Positions 11,256 through 23,104 are shown, counted from the first letter of the stretch. The stretch is 64,000 nt of DNA from Notospermus geniculatus (GCA_002633025.1 NMRB01000734.1:65245-129244); one strand, 5' to 3'. Notes: a model not told the origin generated them from the sequence alone. A program made the numbers and translations.

Positions 11256-11465
11256 TCACTTCATGGGTAACCCATCTGGGCCATTGAAAACATCTGCATA
11301 CCTACATGTAGCATCTGCCATCAGCATCCGCAAATCTGCAGCATGTTTTGTTGGTGTTTTTGGGGTTAAAGCAGATGCTTTTACAATGCCAGCATAGTTT
11401 TCCTTGGTAGTTTCTGACCCCGTGAAACAATAGCTGGTGACCTTGTAGTGGCCAAGTGGTCGCAC
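11256..11465 (-). CDS. Unrecognised open segment, possible exon
   Basis: This 69-codon minus-strand segment reads VRPLGHYKVTSYCFTGSE, then GIVKASALTPKTPTKHAADL and RYADVFNGPDGLPMK. The composition looks protein-coding, and an AG just before it (ATAAAAG) could be an acceptor. I do not recognise the family. It lies directly downstream of the three exons at 11665-12863 and could continue that gene, but the phase cannot be confirmed. Confidence 0.3.
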   Translation of the reverse strand: MRPLGHYKVTSYCFTGSETTKENYAGIVKASALTPKTPTKHAADLRMLMADATCRYADVFNGPDGLPMK

Positions 11466-11664
11466 TTTTATTCTTGTGTTATTGTTGTATGTTGTGCTGT
11501 CTGCGCAGGCGCAAGACAGCTATTTGCGCACTTGTTAAAAAGCCACGGCGTGAGCGGTCGATATTGAAGTTTTTATGCAACAAATAAAGAAAGGCTGGAA
11601 TTCCAAAAGACGTCTTGTTCGTTTAAAAGGAACCATCAAGTGTATGAAGAGAAGGACTTACAAC

Positions 11665-12863
11665 CTGTAACTGAGCATTTTCTTTTGACGTAAAATCTGT
11701 ACGCGTCGCCAAATCTTCTGCCCCAGAGACCATTAGAGTTTTAAATCTGTTTGCTGTAGATAACGTATTGAGCCTGAAAGCAGCTGCATCGATCACGATT
11801 TAAGTAGAAAATGCCTCTGTTACCTGTTCTTCGATTTGCTATAGCCTGCACAAGTTTCCTCATCTCTTTGTCGTGCACATTAGTGACAATGTCTTTCGAC
11901 TCCTGCTTTATCCTTATCTAAAAAAATAAAAAATGAAAAAATAATTTTGCAAACTGGAATTGTACGCCAATCATAACTACACAGCAGAAAACATCAGTGA
12001 AGGTATCACCTTGAAATAACTGAGAAAATCCATCAAACTAATTCTAATGATTTTAGGAAAAGGCAGAGGTGTCAGTGTACATCTTTGTGACAGCTAGTAA
12101 CACTCTTTTAAGTTGGAGAAAAGACAGAGGAATTGTAGGCATGATAGGAACCAAGAGAGACAGACTTCAAACTAACCTGAACCTTCCTTTCAACACATTC
12201 TGCCATGTCTGGAACGACTGAATTGTTGTCCGCCCTTTCCTGCTCAGAGTCTTGAGTTTTTGAAGGTATCGCCATTGTCAATCTCCGCTTGGCTTTCGAT
12301 GGAACAGCAGGTTGCAGTTGATTGTTACTCGCACTGGCTGTCAATGACAATGTCATGTTGGAAGCAGGTCTGGGGCAAATTGGTGTCCTCTTTGTGTCCA
12401 GTCTCTTGACAGTTGGCATTATTGGAACATAGGGAGACTGTGCTTTCCTTTTCACACTGCTGACATTTGCAGGGCTGGGTAGGCTTGGTTCCCTACTTGT
12501 AGGCTGCCTACTAGTACTACTAGCACTTGTAGTACTAGGCCTAGGCCTAGGTCCACCATTAGAACATGCACCACCACCGGTCATGCCGGTAGACTTTGGT
12601 GCCAGCTTTAACTTTATCTCATTGACACACTTGTCCCTCTCCTCCTCCAAGTGTTTCACTTTGGCCAACATCTCAGTATTAAAGTGTTCAATTTTATTTA
12701 GTTTATTGAAACACGGCCGGCACACAACGTCGTCATCAGAACTTTTACTGTCAGGCCCCGCAAATGTACAAATCAACTGCCGAATTGTGGGCAGTGGGCC
12801 GATGTTCCTCCGTTTTGTAGGAGGCACGCCATCTCCATACACACAACAGTACCTGTACGACAT
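11665..12863 (-). CDS. First three exons of a Cys-rich (ZAD-like) coiled-coil protein, transposon-linked
   Basis: Exon 1 is 12863-12177, starting at an ATG (MSYRYCCVYG). Exon 2 is 11917-11824 and exon 3 is 11753-11665. All junctions have GT-AG signals (CAG/GTTAGT, TTTTTTAG/ATAAGG, AACAG/GTAACA, CTACAG/CAAACA, TTACAG/GTTGTA), and the phases agree (0, then 1, then 0). The N-terminus has two Cys pairs (YCCVYG and DVVCRPCFNKLNK) around 50 residues apart, like a ZAD or related zinc-binding module. A coiled coil follows (EHFNTEMLAKVKHLEEERDK), then a long Ser/Pro/Thr-rich basic linker. Exon 2 gives IKQESKDIVTNVHDKEMRKL and exon 3 ANRFKTLMVSGAEDLATRTD. N-termini of this type are found on transposase-derived proteins in marine invertebrates. 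The 3' end is not found; the transposase exon at 9158-9299 is a candidate. Confidence 0.6.
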
Positions 12864-13253
12864 ATTTCCTTCGTCAATTCCTGGAAATCCGGTAAAATTT
12901 CAACATTTTCCTCTCAATCATCTCTCCGCATCAACCATTTCAACAGACGGCTATGTTTTGATCATGTGACCTACGCCCAAACATGCCGATGCAAAACGTA
13001 CTCTGATTGGTCAAAATCAAATGCGTTGGCAGCGCGCCAGATTCGCGTGGGACCTGTGGATTTCTCGAAGGGTTGGGGAGGGAGCAACGAAGGCGCCGCC
13101 CAAGAAACCGTGGCCCGCACCACCCTTCGGTTGTCGAATATGCATCATCCTTGGAGTGAGTGGCAGCAGCCTCTTTCTGGACCCGTCTCTGAGTAGCAGC
13201 AATTCTGAATTTGTCTGTGAACCTCTTATAACAAAGAGCATGGAAGCCATATA

Positions 13254-13719
13254 TGGGCGGTTATTACCGCAAATAAAGACGTTACAAAATAAAGACGTTG
13301 TTGTTGTCATTTTCTCTATAGACGTTGTGGTGATCTCGAGTCGTAGCCAAGAATGACAACAGATGGCACTGCAGTCGTCACATGATCTTGAGTTGTAGCT
13401 AAGAAAGACGTAAGATGGCGATGTGTCGTTCGTAACACTTCGGGTGTTTTCGTCATTCTTCGCTGACACGCCACCTTACGTCTTTCTTAGCTACAACTCA
13501 AGATCATGTGAACGACTGCAGCGCCATCTGTCGTCTTTCTTAGCTACGACGCGAGATCACAACAACGTCCAGAGAAAGTATGACTAACGACGTTTTTCTT
13601 TTGCAGCGCCATCTGTCGTCTTTCTTAGCTACGACTACAGATCATCACAACGACTAGAGAAAATGACAACAACAACGTCTTTATTTTGTAACATCTTTAT
13701 TTGCGGTTATAACCGCCCA
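13254..13719. mobile_element. TA-flanked foldback (Tc1/mariner-like MITE?)
   Basis: The two ends are inverted copies over more than 60 bp: TGGGCGGTTATTACCGCAAA at 13254, and its near-perfect complement ending at 13719. Both sides carry TA (13252-13253 and 13720-13721). The interior arms carry several copies of GCCATCTGTCGTCTTTCTT and GCTACGACTCGAGATCA-like text in both orientations, so nearly the whole element can fold on itself. No coding capacity. A TA target fits Tc1/mariner-type mobilisation, but this is only an inference. Confidence 0.75.
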
Positions 13720-14151
13720 TAGCCATAACCCAGGCTGATCATACACTGCATGCATGCCCATGTCTCAATACCTGTTGGCGTAGATACGCCAACCACATTG
13801 TCTCTATCTGTAGCAGTGCTACCACATACATGACTATCATTTCTACTTAGATTACCTATTAAATCCACAGCCACACCCCTCTGAACTTCATCTAGATGTT
13901 TCCAAGTATTTATGCAGTCGATAATTTTCAGAAAATTTGTCTCCGTAAAGGGTAAAAACAGGTCCACTTTTGTGGAATTTTGTGTATCGTATAGCTATAA
14001 TCTCCTAGCTCATGCGACATGCAGAGGGACGAAAAAGAACGAAGTTGACACCTTCAATTCTGTTCTGATACTAACTTTATTACACATCTCAGGATGTCAC
14101 AAAGCCGACTACAAACTAGGTTACATATGTTTTCAGTTACTTCAAGTGTGA

Positions 14152-14444
14152 GAAAAACTGTCGCTGGCCTTTCCCTCAGACGACCTTTCCTGCTACGGTC
14201 ATACATGTCATAAACAATTCCGGACACTCCGGCCGGCCAAGTGATAGCACATATAAAATGTCACTTATACTCCGATCTTGATGTTAACCATATTTGCTAG
14301 CGTATCATCAAACGAGAATATACAATGTAGCTGACCTACATGTAACACAACTCAAAATTAAAGACGTAGTAGTCAATCAAATGTTACACAAGGAACTCTT
14401 CAATGAATACATGCAAATGCAAGATTACATATGATTACAGAATC
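14152..14444. other. Noncoding stretch
   Basis: No gene or repeat is recognised. It follows the 3' end of the BEL/Pao fragment and could be its untranslated region, but no LTR or primer-binding site is visible. Confidence 0.4.
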
Positions 14445-15239
14445 TCATTTCTCATCCTCAGCTAAAATCCTCATTCGCTCTCGTGCCAGATCAGCAGCAG
14501 CGCGGCGCGGCCTCGTGCTCAAGTCTGACGCTGGTTCTGGCTCCTTTTCCAACCGTTTTTCACTCTCAACATGCAATTCAAGTGGACAACTTAGCCAACG
14601 CTCTGTTTGAAGTACCGGTGCTAGTACGCACTAAAGCTGATCGTGTCATTCCGTCTGAACTCTTGTTCAATCTTTCAACCTTACCGAATTTCCAATCAAT
14701 GCGCCGAGCATCTTTATCATGGATCAACACGACGTCACCTACACTTACCATGTCAGCCTTAGCATTCTCTTTCCTAATTTCATGGGTGTGTCGTTCACGC
14801 AACACAGCTGGATGTTCATCCTGAAACTGTTTCCTGAAGTTTCTCATGAGCTGACCCTGCGATAAGCTAACTTTTCTAGTTTCGTTTTACCTCCATAACT
14901 CGGATTGAACTCTTCATCTGAATCATCAAAGGGAAGAAGATTCAGACGCTGACCAAAAATCAAATGGTTGGGTGTCATAGCCTCAAGTTCAGCCGGATCG
15001 TTTGATATATAAGTGAGTCGCCTATTGTTGACAACTTGCGATATTTCCTTAACAATGGTTTGCAATTCATCGAATGATACCAGAGATTTGCCAAGAGCCT
15101 TTTTGATTGCTGATTTAACCACTCCTATCATCCTCTCGTATACCCCGCCGAACCAACTCGCCTGGACAGGTATATACATGTATTTGAACTTGATACCCTT
15201 CCTGGCAAGATGACCTTGAAAGGTGACATTGTTGTACAT
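14445..15239 (-). pseudogene. BEL/Pao retrotransposon, integrase C-terminal half and tail
   Basis: Three minus-strand frames together cover the end of a BEL/Pao polyprotein. The first (15239-14844) carries the late integrase core: PVQASWFGGVYERMIGVVKS, then NNRRLTY and MTPNHLIFG. The second (to 14578) carries RKQFQDEHPAVLRERH, GDVVLIHDKDAR and DGMTRSALVRT, the domain that usually follows integrase in this group. The third runs to a stop at 14447-14445 through VESEKRLEKEPEP and RPRRAAADLARERM. Frame changes near 14847 and 14585 and the missing upstream part (protease, RT, RNase H) make it a dead fragment. It begins abruptly at 15239, next to a perfect palindrome. Confidence 0.85.
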
Positions 15240-15247
15240 CCTCTTAA

Positions 15248-15280
15248 ACCAGCAACATCCGATCAGACTGATCGGATGTT
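15248..15280. repeat. Perfect 15-bp-arm palindrome
   Basis: AGCAACATCCGATCA and its exact inverse complement are separated by GAC. It lies at the broken 5' edge of the BEL/Pao fragment and may mark a rearrangement point. Confidence 0.75.
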
Positions 15281-15385
15281 GCTAAATTAAATTGCTACTT
15301 TAAAAAAAGACCCAAAGAGAAGGCGAGCACAAAAATTGACACACAAAATATGATAATGTATATAAAGTCCATTTCCAGAATATTT

Positions 15386-15420
15386 GCAAATTTTCGACCC
15401 CAACCGGGGTCTTCTTCAGG
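15386..15420 (-). repeat. Penelope-style hairpin (decayed ribozyme-like motif)
   Basis: The minus strand reads CCTGAAGAAGACCCC, GGTT, GGGGTCGAAAATTTGC. The CTGAAGA...GAAA frame around a GACCCC/GGGGTC stem resembles the hammerhead-like motif often left by Penelope-type elements, with the essential T of CTGATGA replaced. The same hairpin recurs at 44916-44950 with similar flanks (AGAAAAGACTGAGCTGAA). Confidence 0.45.
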
Positions 15421-16130
15421 CTGACACTTTTCCACACTAGATTTCAGAAAAGACTGAGCTGAATGCTAAATGTAGATAAAAAGAACCCTGACTTATAATT
15501 TGGATAACATTTCAGAGTTCACTTACCTGTTTTGTCCAACCTGTTGGAGACACAGAGCAGACGGTTCCCTTTGGGGCGAACTCTGTATCGTACCCCCTCA
15601 GTTTTCTCTCTGTTGTGCCCTTTACAATAAGGTGCGGCGGGAGGGGCCCTCCAGATGTGTTGCCACACAGCCAATGATTGTCACCAACTCTTTGCCCCCA
15701 CAGGCCTCTCAATTACATCCTGATCATCACACCCTGTATTTTTCCAGCCTAATCTGGGCACCCCATTTTATTCAAGGTGACAGCCATGCGCACACCCACA
15801 ATGGACATTTGAAAGTCAAAATCAGAACACAGCCACCACACTCTCAGACACAGTCATCTCAGATTTTCCTTTATGGTAGAGGATAATTCAGGCATGAGCG
15901 TAGCATGGTAGATGGCTGGGCAAAAACCTGAACATTTTATGGGCCGTGGAACTCCTATAATGCACCCTCTATAGTAATTAACACACACTGCAGAAAAATA
16001 TTTAAAAAATGTGTAGTTGTTATTGATACACCCTGTACCAAACAGCAGCATCGCCATCTGGTGTTAACTCATGCACACACTGATGACTCATGCACACACT
16101 GCTCTGCATGCATTAGTGCCGGAAGACGGT

Positions 16131-16300
16131 AAAAAAGACACTGGAAAAAAAGACACCGGAAAAAAAGACACAGTAAAAAAGACACTGGAAATAAAGACAC
16201 TGGTAAAAAAGTCACTGGAAAAAAAGACACTGGGAAAAAAGTCACTGGAAAAATAGACACTGGGAAAAAAGTCACTGGAAAAATAGACACTGGTACTCGA
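16131..16300. repeat. Minisatellite, unit about GACACTGGAAAAAAA
   Basis: About ten imperfect copies of a 15-17-bp unit run from 16131 to 16300, with drift towards GTCACTGG and ATAGACACTGG. Apparent open frames in it are repeat artefacts. The unit is related to the GGCACTGGTAAAAAA arrays at 25.99 and 26.4 kb. Confidence 0.85.
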
Positions 16301-16330
16301 GATTCCTGAGATTGTACTGTTAGCACGGTT

Positions 16331-16435
16331 TATCCCCATTTTGCCTACTCCCCATTTCGCCTATCCCCATTTCGCCTACCCCCATTTCGCCTACTCCCCA
16401 TTTCGCCTATTCTCCATTTCGCCTACTCCCCCTTT
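16331..16435. repeat. Minisatellite, unit TCCCCATTTCGCCTA
   Basis: Six to seven near-identical copies of a 15-17-bp unit follow directly after the previous minisatellite. No coding meaning is apparent. Confidence 0.9.
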
Positions 16436-16439
16436 CTCC

Positions 16440-17335
16440 CCAATAGCAATAGATGGATTGGACATTGTGTCAAGCTGAAATATGACATTTTTTTTTTTGT
16501 TTTGGCTTAAATCAGCTGAGCAAAAATATCAGACTTAAATGGGATTTCGGACTATTGTGGACCTTAAGAGTTGTGTACCCTCTAATTGTGGGTCATTGTC
16601 AAGTATGATTGCCTGTTGTATAGTTACTCCATCCTGCAGGTAGTTTCCCATCCAAAGCTGAAATGAAATGGTCCATGGACCATGTGCTCACTCGTTTGGA
16701 CNAGTTTTCCCGCCAAAAGATCGTCGATGACCAATGTGGCTATGGAGTGAGATATGTTATTTAAGTAAATATCTCCTTAGTGGAAATAATCTAGGAAATA
16801 AATTTGATATGACTGGAAAGTGCATTTTTTCTGCATTACAGCCAAATAGATTGTACAGGAATTCAATCAGGGGTTTGAGAGAAATGGACTTGGAAACATG
16901 ACAAGCTCTGTCAGATTAAATGTTGAAGTCGGGTCACCAGCAGCATTTGACGATCTTCAACTGCAACTGCCGTATGAAGTTTGTCTGAGCTGTTTTGATA
17001 TGGGGAATGCAGTAACGCTTACAGTGGAAAATTCTGGCAGGGTGACTTGGCCACCAGGACCTAATTTGGGTACCGATTTTAAGGGTTTAATTTGGGCACC
17101 TTGCCAAATTATTACACCGTTAAACGGTGCAATCAGCATGTAATTGAGAAGCCTGCGCCCAGTTGTCCGCTGGTGGACATAACGGTGATCCTTCCTGGAA
17201 TAAAAATGTATCAGATTAGGTAATGGTGAAAGAATTAAGGCCGCGGCCAGAATGGATATAGCATAGCAGGCATGATCAAATTAATGACCCTACAATGTAC
17301 ATGTAGCTGTACTTGCCTTGTTAACACCTTCACTG
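16440..17335. other. No gene; partial copy of the ATGGTCCATGGACCAT family
   Basis: At 16660-16705 there is a truncated start of the dispersed repeat family found complete at 33933 and 52753 (ATGGTCCATGGACCATGTGC). A single N lies at 16702. The remaining text shows no gene. Confidence 0.5.
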
Positions 17336-17339
17336 GGCG

Positions 17340-17641
17340 GTGGTCATTCGTTCCCTGGGGTGGCATTCTTGAACCTGACTCCCTGATCCTTGGCAAAAGC
17401 CGGCATGCAATAGGAAGTTCCTTTTTCAGAATCCAATACCTTTGGCAGCACGTTCAGCTGCCAGGTCCACCAATTTCTTTTCTTGGGTCGTGGTGAATTT
17501 GGGCTCTGTTCCAGGTCTGGCGCCCATCTCCACCTTTCCTGTAATCCTGTCCCTGAGCGTGCTCTTGGGGACGCTGAATAAGGCTGCAGCTTTTCTAAAG
17601 GACTGCTGTCCTGCTTTGACAGCAGCCCCAGCACTAGCCAT
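17340..17641 (-). pseudogene. pogo/Tigger-like transposase N-terminus (HTH_psq domain)
   Basis: The minus-strand text QQSFRKAAALFSVPKSTLRD, then RITGKVEMGARPGTEPKFT and EEKKLVDLAAE-like residues, matches the N-terminal psq-type helix-turn-helix of pogo/CENP-B/Jerky-like transposases. Its hallmarks are KAA..F.VP+STL.DR and G..P...PG..P.LT. After GIGF the frame shifts and continues as FAKDQGVRFKNATPGNE, the segment that normally leads into the CENP-B-type DNA-binding region. The catalytic core is missing, so this is a remnant. Confidence 0.8.
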
Positions 17642-17659
17642 GTCCTCTTCAGACCTGGG

Positions 17660-19440
17660 GCCTTATTCATAAAAGGTACGCAAGTGTTTGTGGGCTTGCA
17701 AATAGCACCCTAACACCACGCAATGTTTTCTCCGTGTTTCATAAAGATCCCGCAAACAACACGCAATTGAAAACATGGCATTATTGCTTGCTTTGGACGA
17801 AGATCTGCGGGAGAAATTTGCGAACGAATAGGATTTTTCGTGATAGGATAAATCCTCTAGACACTTAACATGCTTAAGCAGCTCTTCCACGAGGCGGGTC
17901 TTATCCCTGATAACATTGACTCGTGGCAACCATGTGGTCAACTGGCAAACTCGTGGCTGCATGGGAGGGACCCAGTTTTCCACGTGTATTCCATGTGTGC
18001 CTAGCCACAAGTTTTACTGGTAAAATACTAGTGGCAAAAAGCACAAGATATCCATCAGTTTTCCATGGGGTCCAAAACACGTGGAGAAAGGACGAGATTT
18101 ATACGAGTTTTTCCACATGGTTATTCTCGTGGTTTCCACGGGTTGGAAAACACGTGGCGGGTGAACAGAATATCCACGTAATTTCCACGAACTGAAAAAT
18201 TGGCGGTAATTATTTATTTTATTGAGTATTTTATAATCTTAATATTGCTGTTTAAATGCCTCTAAAAAGCTGAAAAATCAATCCTGGCCACTTGGGCAGC
18301 AAAAAGGGCAGAGTGGTGGGACCCGGCAAGGGCATGGAGCCGCGCCATTCCATTTATTGCTACGGGAATCACTGAAATTTCTTTCGCCAAATCACTCTTA
18401 AAATTGGCCAGAACGTGTTGTCGATATTCTTTAATCGCTCCTGCAGCCAAACTTCCATATTCTGGGTTGTTTAAGCACGAAAATCGATTTTCTTGGAGAG
18501 CGTTCGAGATGATGTTATGGCTGCCATTGCTAATCACCGATTGGTCAGCATGAGTCACGTGGTGGCGATGATCATGACACGCGCGGCTGGGTCAGGTCAA
18601 GAATTTCTGGTAATGAGGCAGCATTGTCACTTCTAAACCCCATCAGTGTGGCAAGAGGTCTCAAAAGACTCATCCCAGTTCAACTCAAAAAAGGCATGAA
18701 CTATTATTTAGCTCAAAATGACCACCTCCTTGTCTCAACAATAGCCATCCCCGAAACTCCTCCTCTTCCCTCAGTTTGGTACTCAACACGTACGGTAAAC
18801 CATCACAAACAACTGTGAGCCACTTAAGGTGAGGATGTTCTTCATTGCAGTTTTCGCAGTAGGCCTACTGTTCGATATTGGCTTGGCATCCGACTTCTCG
18901 AAGGCCAATCCTGAGTGAACTGTATGAATTCGGATTGGTGTCTAATGGGTCGCCAATAACCACTTATTGGTGGTTCATTAACTGGCCCGATCTTGCAGTA
19001 TGAATGACGTGTTCGGATGTGACTTGGCAAAGCAAAGCATGGACTCACTTCCTGAACACAAAACTTTACACTTTTACTCTTTCGATTGCATTGACGGATC
19101 GTCAATTTTATCACGGCCTGCATGGTTGAATCCACTAATAATGTGTGCGAGTCTCCTGAACGAACTGGTCCCCCGTGACTTGGCCTCGGCATGGATGCCT
19201 TTGCTTTAAGCTTAGACTTCATCAGTTCCATTGATTCAACGGAATTTTGGCGCCAAACAGAGGCGAGATGTCTCATGGTTTGAAGTGTTCCAGATTTGAT
19301 TGCCTGTATGTGGCAAACTGATGTGATCACATTAAACTTTAATATTTGACGCTAGGACCTTAGGACCTATTTCGTTACTAAAAGTGACGTAGCAATCTAT
19401 TTATACCAATCACTTAGCACTGACCACCGCATGCACAGCG
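17660..19440. other. No confident gene; CCACGTG-rich and hairpin-rich stretch
   Basis: At 17660 the text GGGGCCTTATTCATAAAAGG matches one end of the GGGCC-ended hairpin family, without a visible partner. From 17900 to 18190 there are many TTTTCCACGTG / CACGTGGAAA-type inverted motifs. Open frames at 18262-18558 (minus) and 18842-19330 (minus, 162 codons) show no recognisable motif or splice support. Confidence 0.4.
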
Positions 19441-19450
19441 GGAGGATCAT

Positions 19451-21533
19451 CTACCTGACATAACTCGCAGCCTGGTACGGGGTTAAGAGTGTCATCTGTC
19501 TCACCATCAGGAATTTCAGATGTTTAGTAGCTGATACAGCCATACGCGTCGATGATCCGTTTTTTAGTTGGTGGGTTTGCATCATCAGTTGCACCACTTG
19601 CAACTCTTTTCGAATTCCACCGTCAGATTTTGAACTACGATTATTCTCAGCCCTATTCACCAGCTGCCATAATAGAGATTCGTATCCTTTCCCAACGCAC
19701 TCGCCATCTATAACACCTTTGAACGACTTGGGATATTTGATGTGTTTTGTGTTCAAGGTCTTTTTTGCGGGGCTGCTCCACCACCTTCATGATATCGTCA
19801 GTGATGATCCGATCCATCTCCCGACGCAAAGCAATCCGTGGCCTTCCTTCACTTTTCAAGCCATTCATTAGAACACGGGACATCTTGTCCCATGGCACCT
19901 GATATTCTCACGACCAATTCGGCCGATTGTTCGGGGAAAGAATGACAGCTGGTCTTTTGATTGCTCGGCGGCGGCTGGTACTGGGGGATGCCAATGGTTC
20001 AGATGGTGCAGTTGAGGTGCTGTTCTCGGAAGGACTTGACTCAGCTGGTTGTCCTGTCGTGCATGAAATTAAAAACAAATTGATCAAAGCATAATAAATA
20101 ATTCTCTGAGCCATGTTTTGAGGCTCAATTCAATAACTGCAAATATTTTAACTCTCATTATGCTGTTTTGCATCCAAACATTTTATGCAATATTTTTATA
20201 GTGATTCCAAGCATGTATCTTATGAAGGACTAATGAATAACATTCCTGCTCATTCAGCTTACATGTAGACTTGAACTTGATAATCAGGTTAAATTAGGCT
20301 TACCTGTAACCAAAAAAAACAGAGTCAATTGTCAGGCACCTGATGTAATCAGGTACACATGTAATGAAACAATGCCCATCTATGTGGCGAAATGATAGGA
20401 AAAACCTCCATCATGTCTGCAGTCCCAGCCTTAGAACAAAATTATCCATGGAACAGCATACGAAATAGTATGTCTAACTACAAACTGCCACTAATTCTCT
20501 GTTGATGGTTGACAAAAAACACTGTTTTGGCACTCTCTCTTCAGTCTGTAAAGATATTTTTTAAAGAGGAACTGACCCCTTCAAATATAATGACTATTTT
20601 CGCTATTTCAAATGGGTATGACACCACTCTATGGCTGGCAAAAATTTGGTGAAAAAATCTCAGCTCATTTTCAAACTACACACAAAAATGTATTTCTCAG
20701 AATTCAAATTTCCCGCTCAATTAGTGATGTCATACCTAGAACCATTTCTATAGTCATCCATTGTGAAATGTACCAAATCTTTATCCAAGAGAACCTGTCA
20801 AGTGCACTTTCTGACTCAAAGTGTTGATTTAGGAGGAAAAGTCCAAAGTAAACACTAACTGGCTCAGGAAGGGTATTATTATTCAACAAACTGTCGAGAT
20901 TGACTAAGATATCGAAATCTCTAAATATGGTATTTTCAATTATTTCTGAATTTTCACCTGAATTTCAAGTGTAAAGATCCCCACAGGGTACCGGTAACTA
21001 ATTGATTTTCAATCACAGCAACACGGTTGACATTAGAAGTATATTCTTTCCAGCTGTCTTAGATACAGATATAGCACATTTTGCAATGGTCACTATATTG
21101 TAATGGTTCTCTGAATGACATCACTAATTGAGCGGGAAATTTGAATTCGAAAATTACATTTTGGTGTTTATTTCGGAAATGGGTGGAGATTTTCAAACCA
21201 AACTGTTGTGAGACCTGAAGTGATATCATAAGGCATTTTGAGGTGTAGGTAGCCCAGTTTGGCTGGCAAAGTGGTCAGTTCCCCTTTAAATGGCCTTGCT
21301 TCAGTTACCATTGACCATTCCAAAGTAATATTGTATACATTATCAGTAAAACTCACCTTTATTTTTCCAGTGCTGTATCAATTTCCTGATCTGTATCGGC
21401 TTTAGCATAGACAAGTCACTTGGTTCCACACATTTCAAATCATCAGCTGCCTCCACGCCAGCTTCAACTGTCAGCTTCTCAACAATCTCGTTTACCTTGA
21501 TCGATTCTTCAATGTTTTTTTTTCCATTTTGAA
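19451..21533 (-). pseudogene. SAM-like / PWDKM-type protein gene, inactivated
   Basis: Exon 21533-21357 begins after a good acceptor (CTCTTGTCCTCTAG) and ends at a donor (AATAAAG/GTGAGT). It encodes VNEIVEKLTVEAGVEAADDL and LSMLKPIQIRKLIQHWKNK, a short helical module like those before SAM-type domains. The next exon starts at 20053 after CACGACAG with matching phase. It encodes a Ser/Pro-rich linker, then PWDKMSRVLMNGLKSEGRPR, REMDRIITDDIMKVV and, in another frame, KYPKSFKGVIDGE and VGKGYESLLWQLVNRAENN. This order (linker, PW.KM, REM.R+, KYP.S..D, G.GY.SL..QL..R.EN) is known to me from SAMD3-like predicted proteins of corals and fish. An in-frame TGA near 19910 and a one-base frameshift near 19765 break it. 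Confidence 0.6.
20565..21285. mobile_element. TTAA-flanked inverted-repeat element (Kolobok- or piggyBac-like MITE)
   Basis: The ends are AGAGGAACTGACC at 20565 and its complement GGTCAGTTCCCCT ending at 21285. Both sides carry TTAA (20561-20564 and 21286-21289). Subterminal arms also match in inverted form, e.g. AATTTCCCGCTCAATTAGTG near 20707 and CACTAATTGAGCGGGAAATT near 21122. No coding capacity. It lies in the intron of the SAM-like pseudogene. A TTAA target fits piggyBac or Kolobok; the ends alone do not decide. Confidence 0.75.
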
Positions 21534-21539
21534 CTAGAG

Positions 21540-23090
21540 GACAAGAGACAGCATGTTTCAGTGGAATCACTCGGGCATTTTTTTCGACGACTCCTCAATG
21601 AAGTCAGCACCGTCATGATACGGTGCCGGATTTGGCCCTCCTTGGAGTTCACCTTATCTCTGTTGAAACTGTATTCTGGAATGAAAGGAAAACAACTTCA
21701 AAATTAATACCAAATGTGTCAGTCAGGAGATTTTCCTGTCAGTCACTCCCAGTCCCATGACTCCCATTGATTTGCCGCATGTTTGCCTTGCATACCGGTA
21801 CTGCCGCATACCGGTACTGCCTCTGGTTCTTTATTTTTTTCCTCTTTAGTGCAGCCTTCTTCTTTTTTCAATACCGGTGCAGGCAGGCCTACGGATTGTG
21901 ATTTATCATATACCAAGGCTCCGTGAGATCCGAGCAAGTCAAACTTAAAGTGCCAATTTTTGCTGAAAAGAACTGTCCGATTTGAGCAGGTCAAACCTGA
22001 TGCATTACTTGTCATCTAAAGAATGTTTTTGGCTGTTTTCATCTCAACCCGTCAACTACATTGTAGTATGCAAAATTTACATGAAATTGTGAAGAGGGTG
22101 TTCCGTTCAACTGAGCGGGCGATCCGGGAGGGTGATAAATTTTTTCGGAACACACGTGTGTTTGCATCTTGGGAGAGTGGATGATGGATGGAGAATTGTC
22201 GGTGCGTTTCAGGGCATCGAGAGGAACCAGACAAAACAGACAAGGGTACATGGCATTCTGTCCGGCTTGTGGTAATCGACTCGACGCGACGCGACCACTC
22301 GATGACTCGATGGTTGCTAGGTAGGCCAATTTAATTTTCCCGCGTGACGTATATTAGGCCTCCTGTGAGCGGATTCGGTGGAATCATTCAAGAGTGTACA
22401 TAGTCTGTACTAGAGTATACCGTGCATGTTTGTAGTACAAGGTCCTTATCTGTGGTCCTTTTGTTTCCCCTTCCCAGGTGTATTTACCCTCATAATGCGG
22501 TCATCATGCCAACGGGATGTGTGCACATATATTTACAATGCTACCTTTTTGAATAAAATTCTGGGATCAACTATTTGCGATGCCATTTGGACTGCGCTTT
22601 GTCGGCCGCGTTGACTGTGTGTTGGAAAAGATGCTTTTGATTGCTTTGATTGCGACTCCAAAACTGCACCCAGATTTGAAATTTAAAAACAATGACTGCT
22701 GCATGTATATTCTCGTCCCTTAGATGTCACAGCGTATCACAACATTAATTTTGATTTAAAATCCTTCCAACCCCCCTTCCAAACAAACTGATTGCCTATG
22801 CCACATCCCTTCGAACTCCATTGAGCCACTTCTAAAGGCGCCGCTCCACGTGACAGTTTTCTATCGAAAGTGTGCAGTCTTTTGTCAATTATTGCTGTCA
22901 GAGAACAATAATCGCCTCTGGGCATCTTCCCCTCTAAGGCAATTGTCCTTAGGATATCTGCCCCCCCAGAATACCATCCTGACGAGATGTCCGGTGGATG
23001 AATAGCATGCACATCAAAATATGACAGGGGCTACATGCGACAAGACACGATTTTTGCCGCGATACATCACACTTTTTCTTTCTTAATTAT
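21540..23090. other. No confident gene
   Basis: Open frames at 21743-22015 and 22039-22329 (minus) have no recognisable domain. The second could be a 5' exon of the SAM-like gene. Duplicated ACCGGTACTGCC text occurs near 21790. Nothing else stands out. Confidence 0.4.
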
Positions 23091-23104
23091 TATTATCGAT
23101 CGCA

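Noticed and set aside
15386-15420. An active hammerhead ribozyme at 15.4 kb (and 44.9 kb)
   Set aside because: The core is CTGAAGA or CTTGAAAAA instead of CTGATGA, which should abolish activity.
16131-16435. CRISPR-like array
   Set aside because: The units are contiguous minisatellite copies without unique spacers, in a eukaryotic context.
18842-19330. A 162-codon minus-strand frame as a gene
   Set aside because: No recognisable motif, no splice or start support, and an overlapping plus-strand frame of similar quality.
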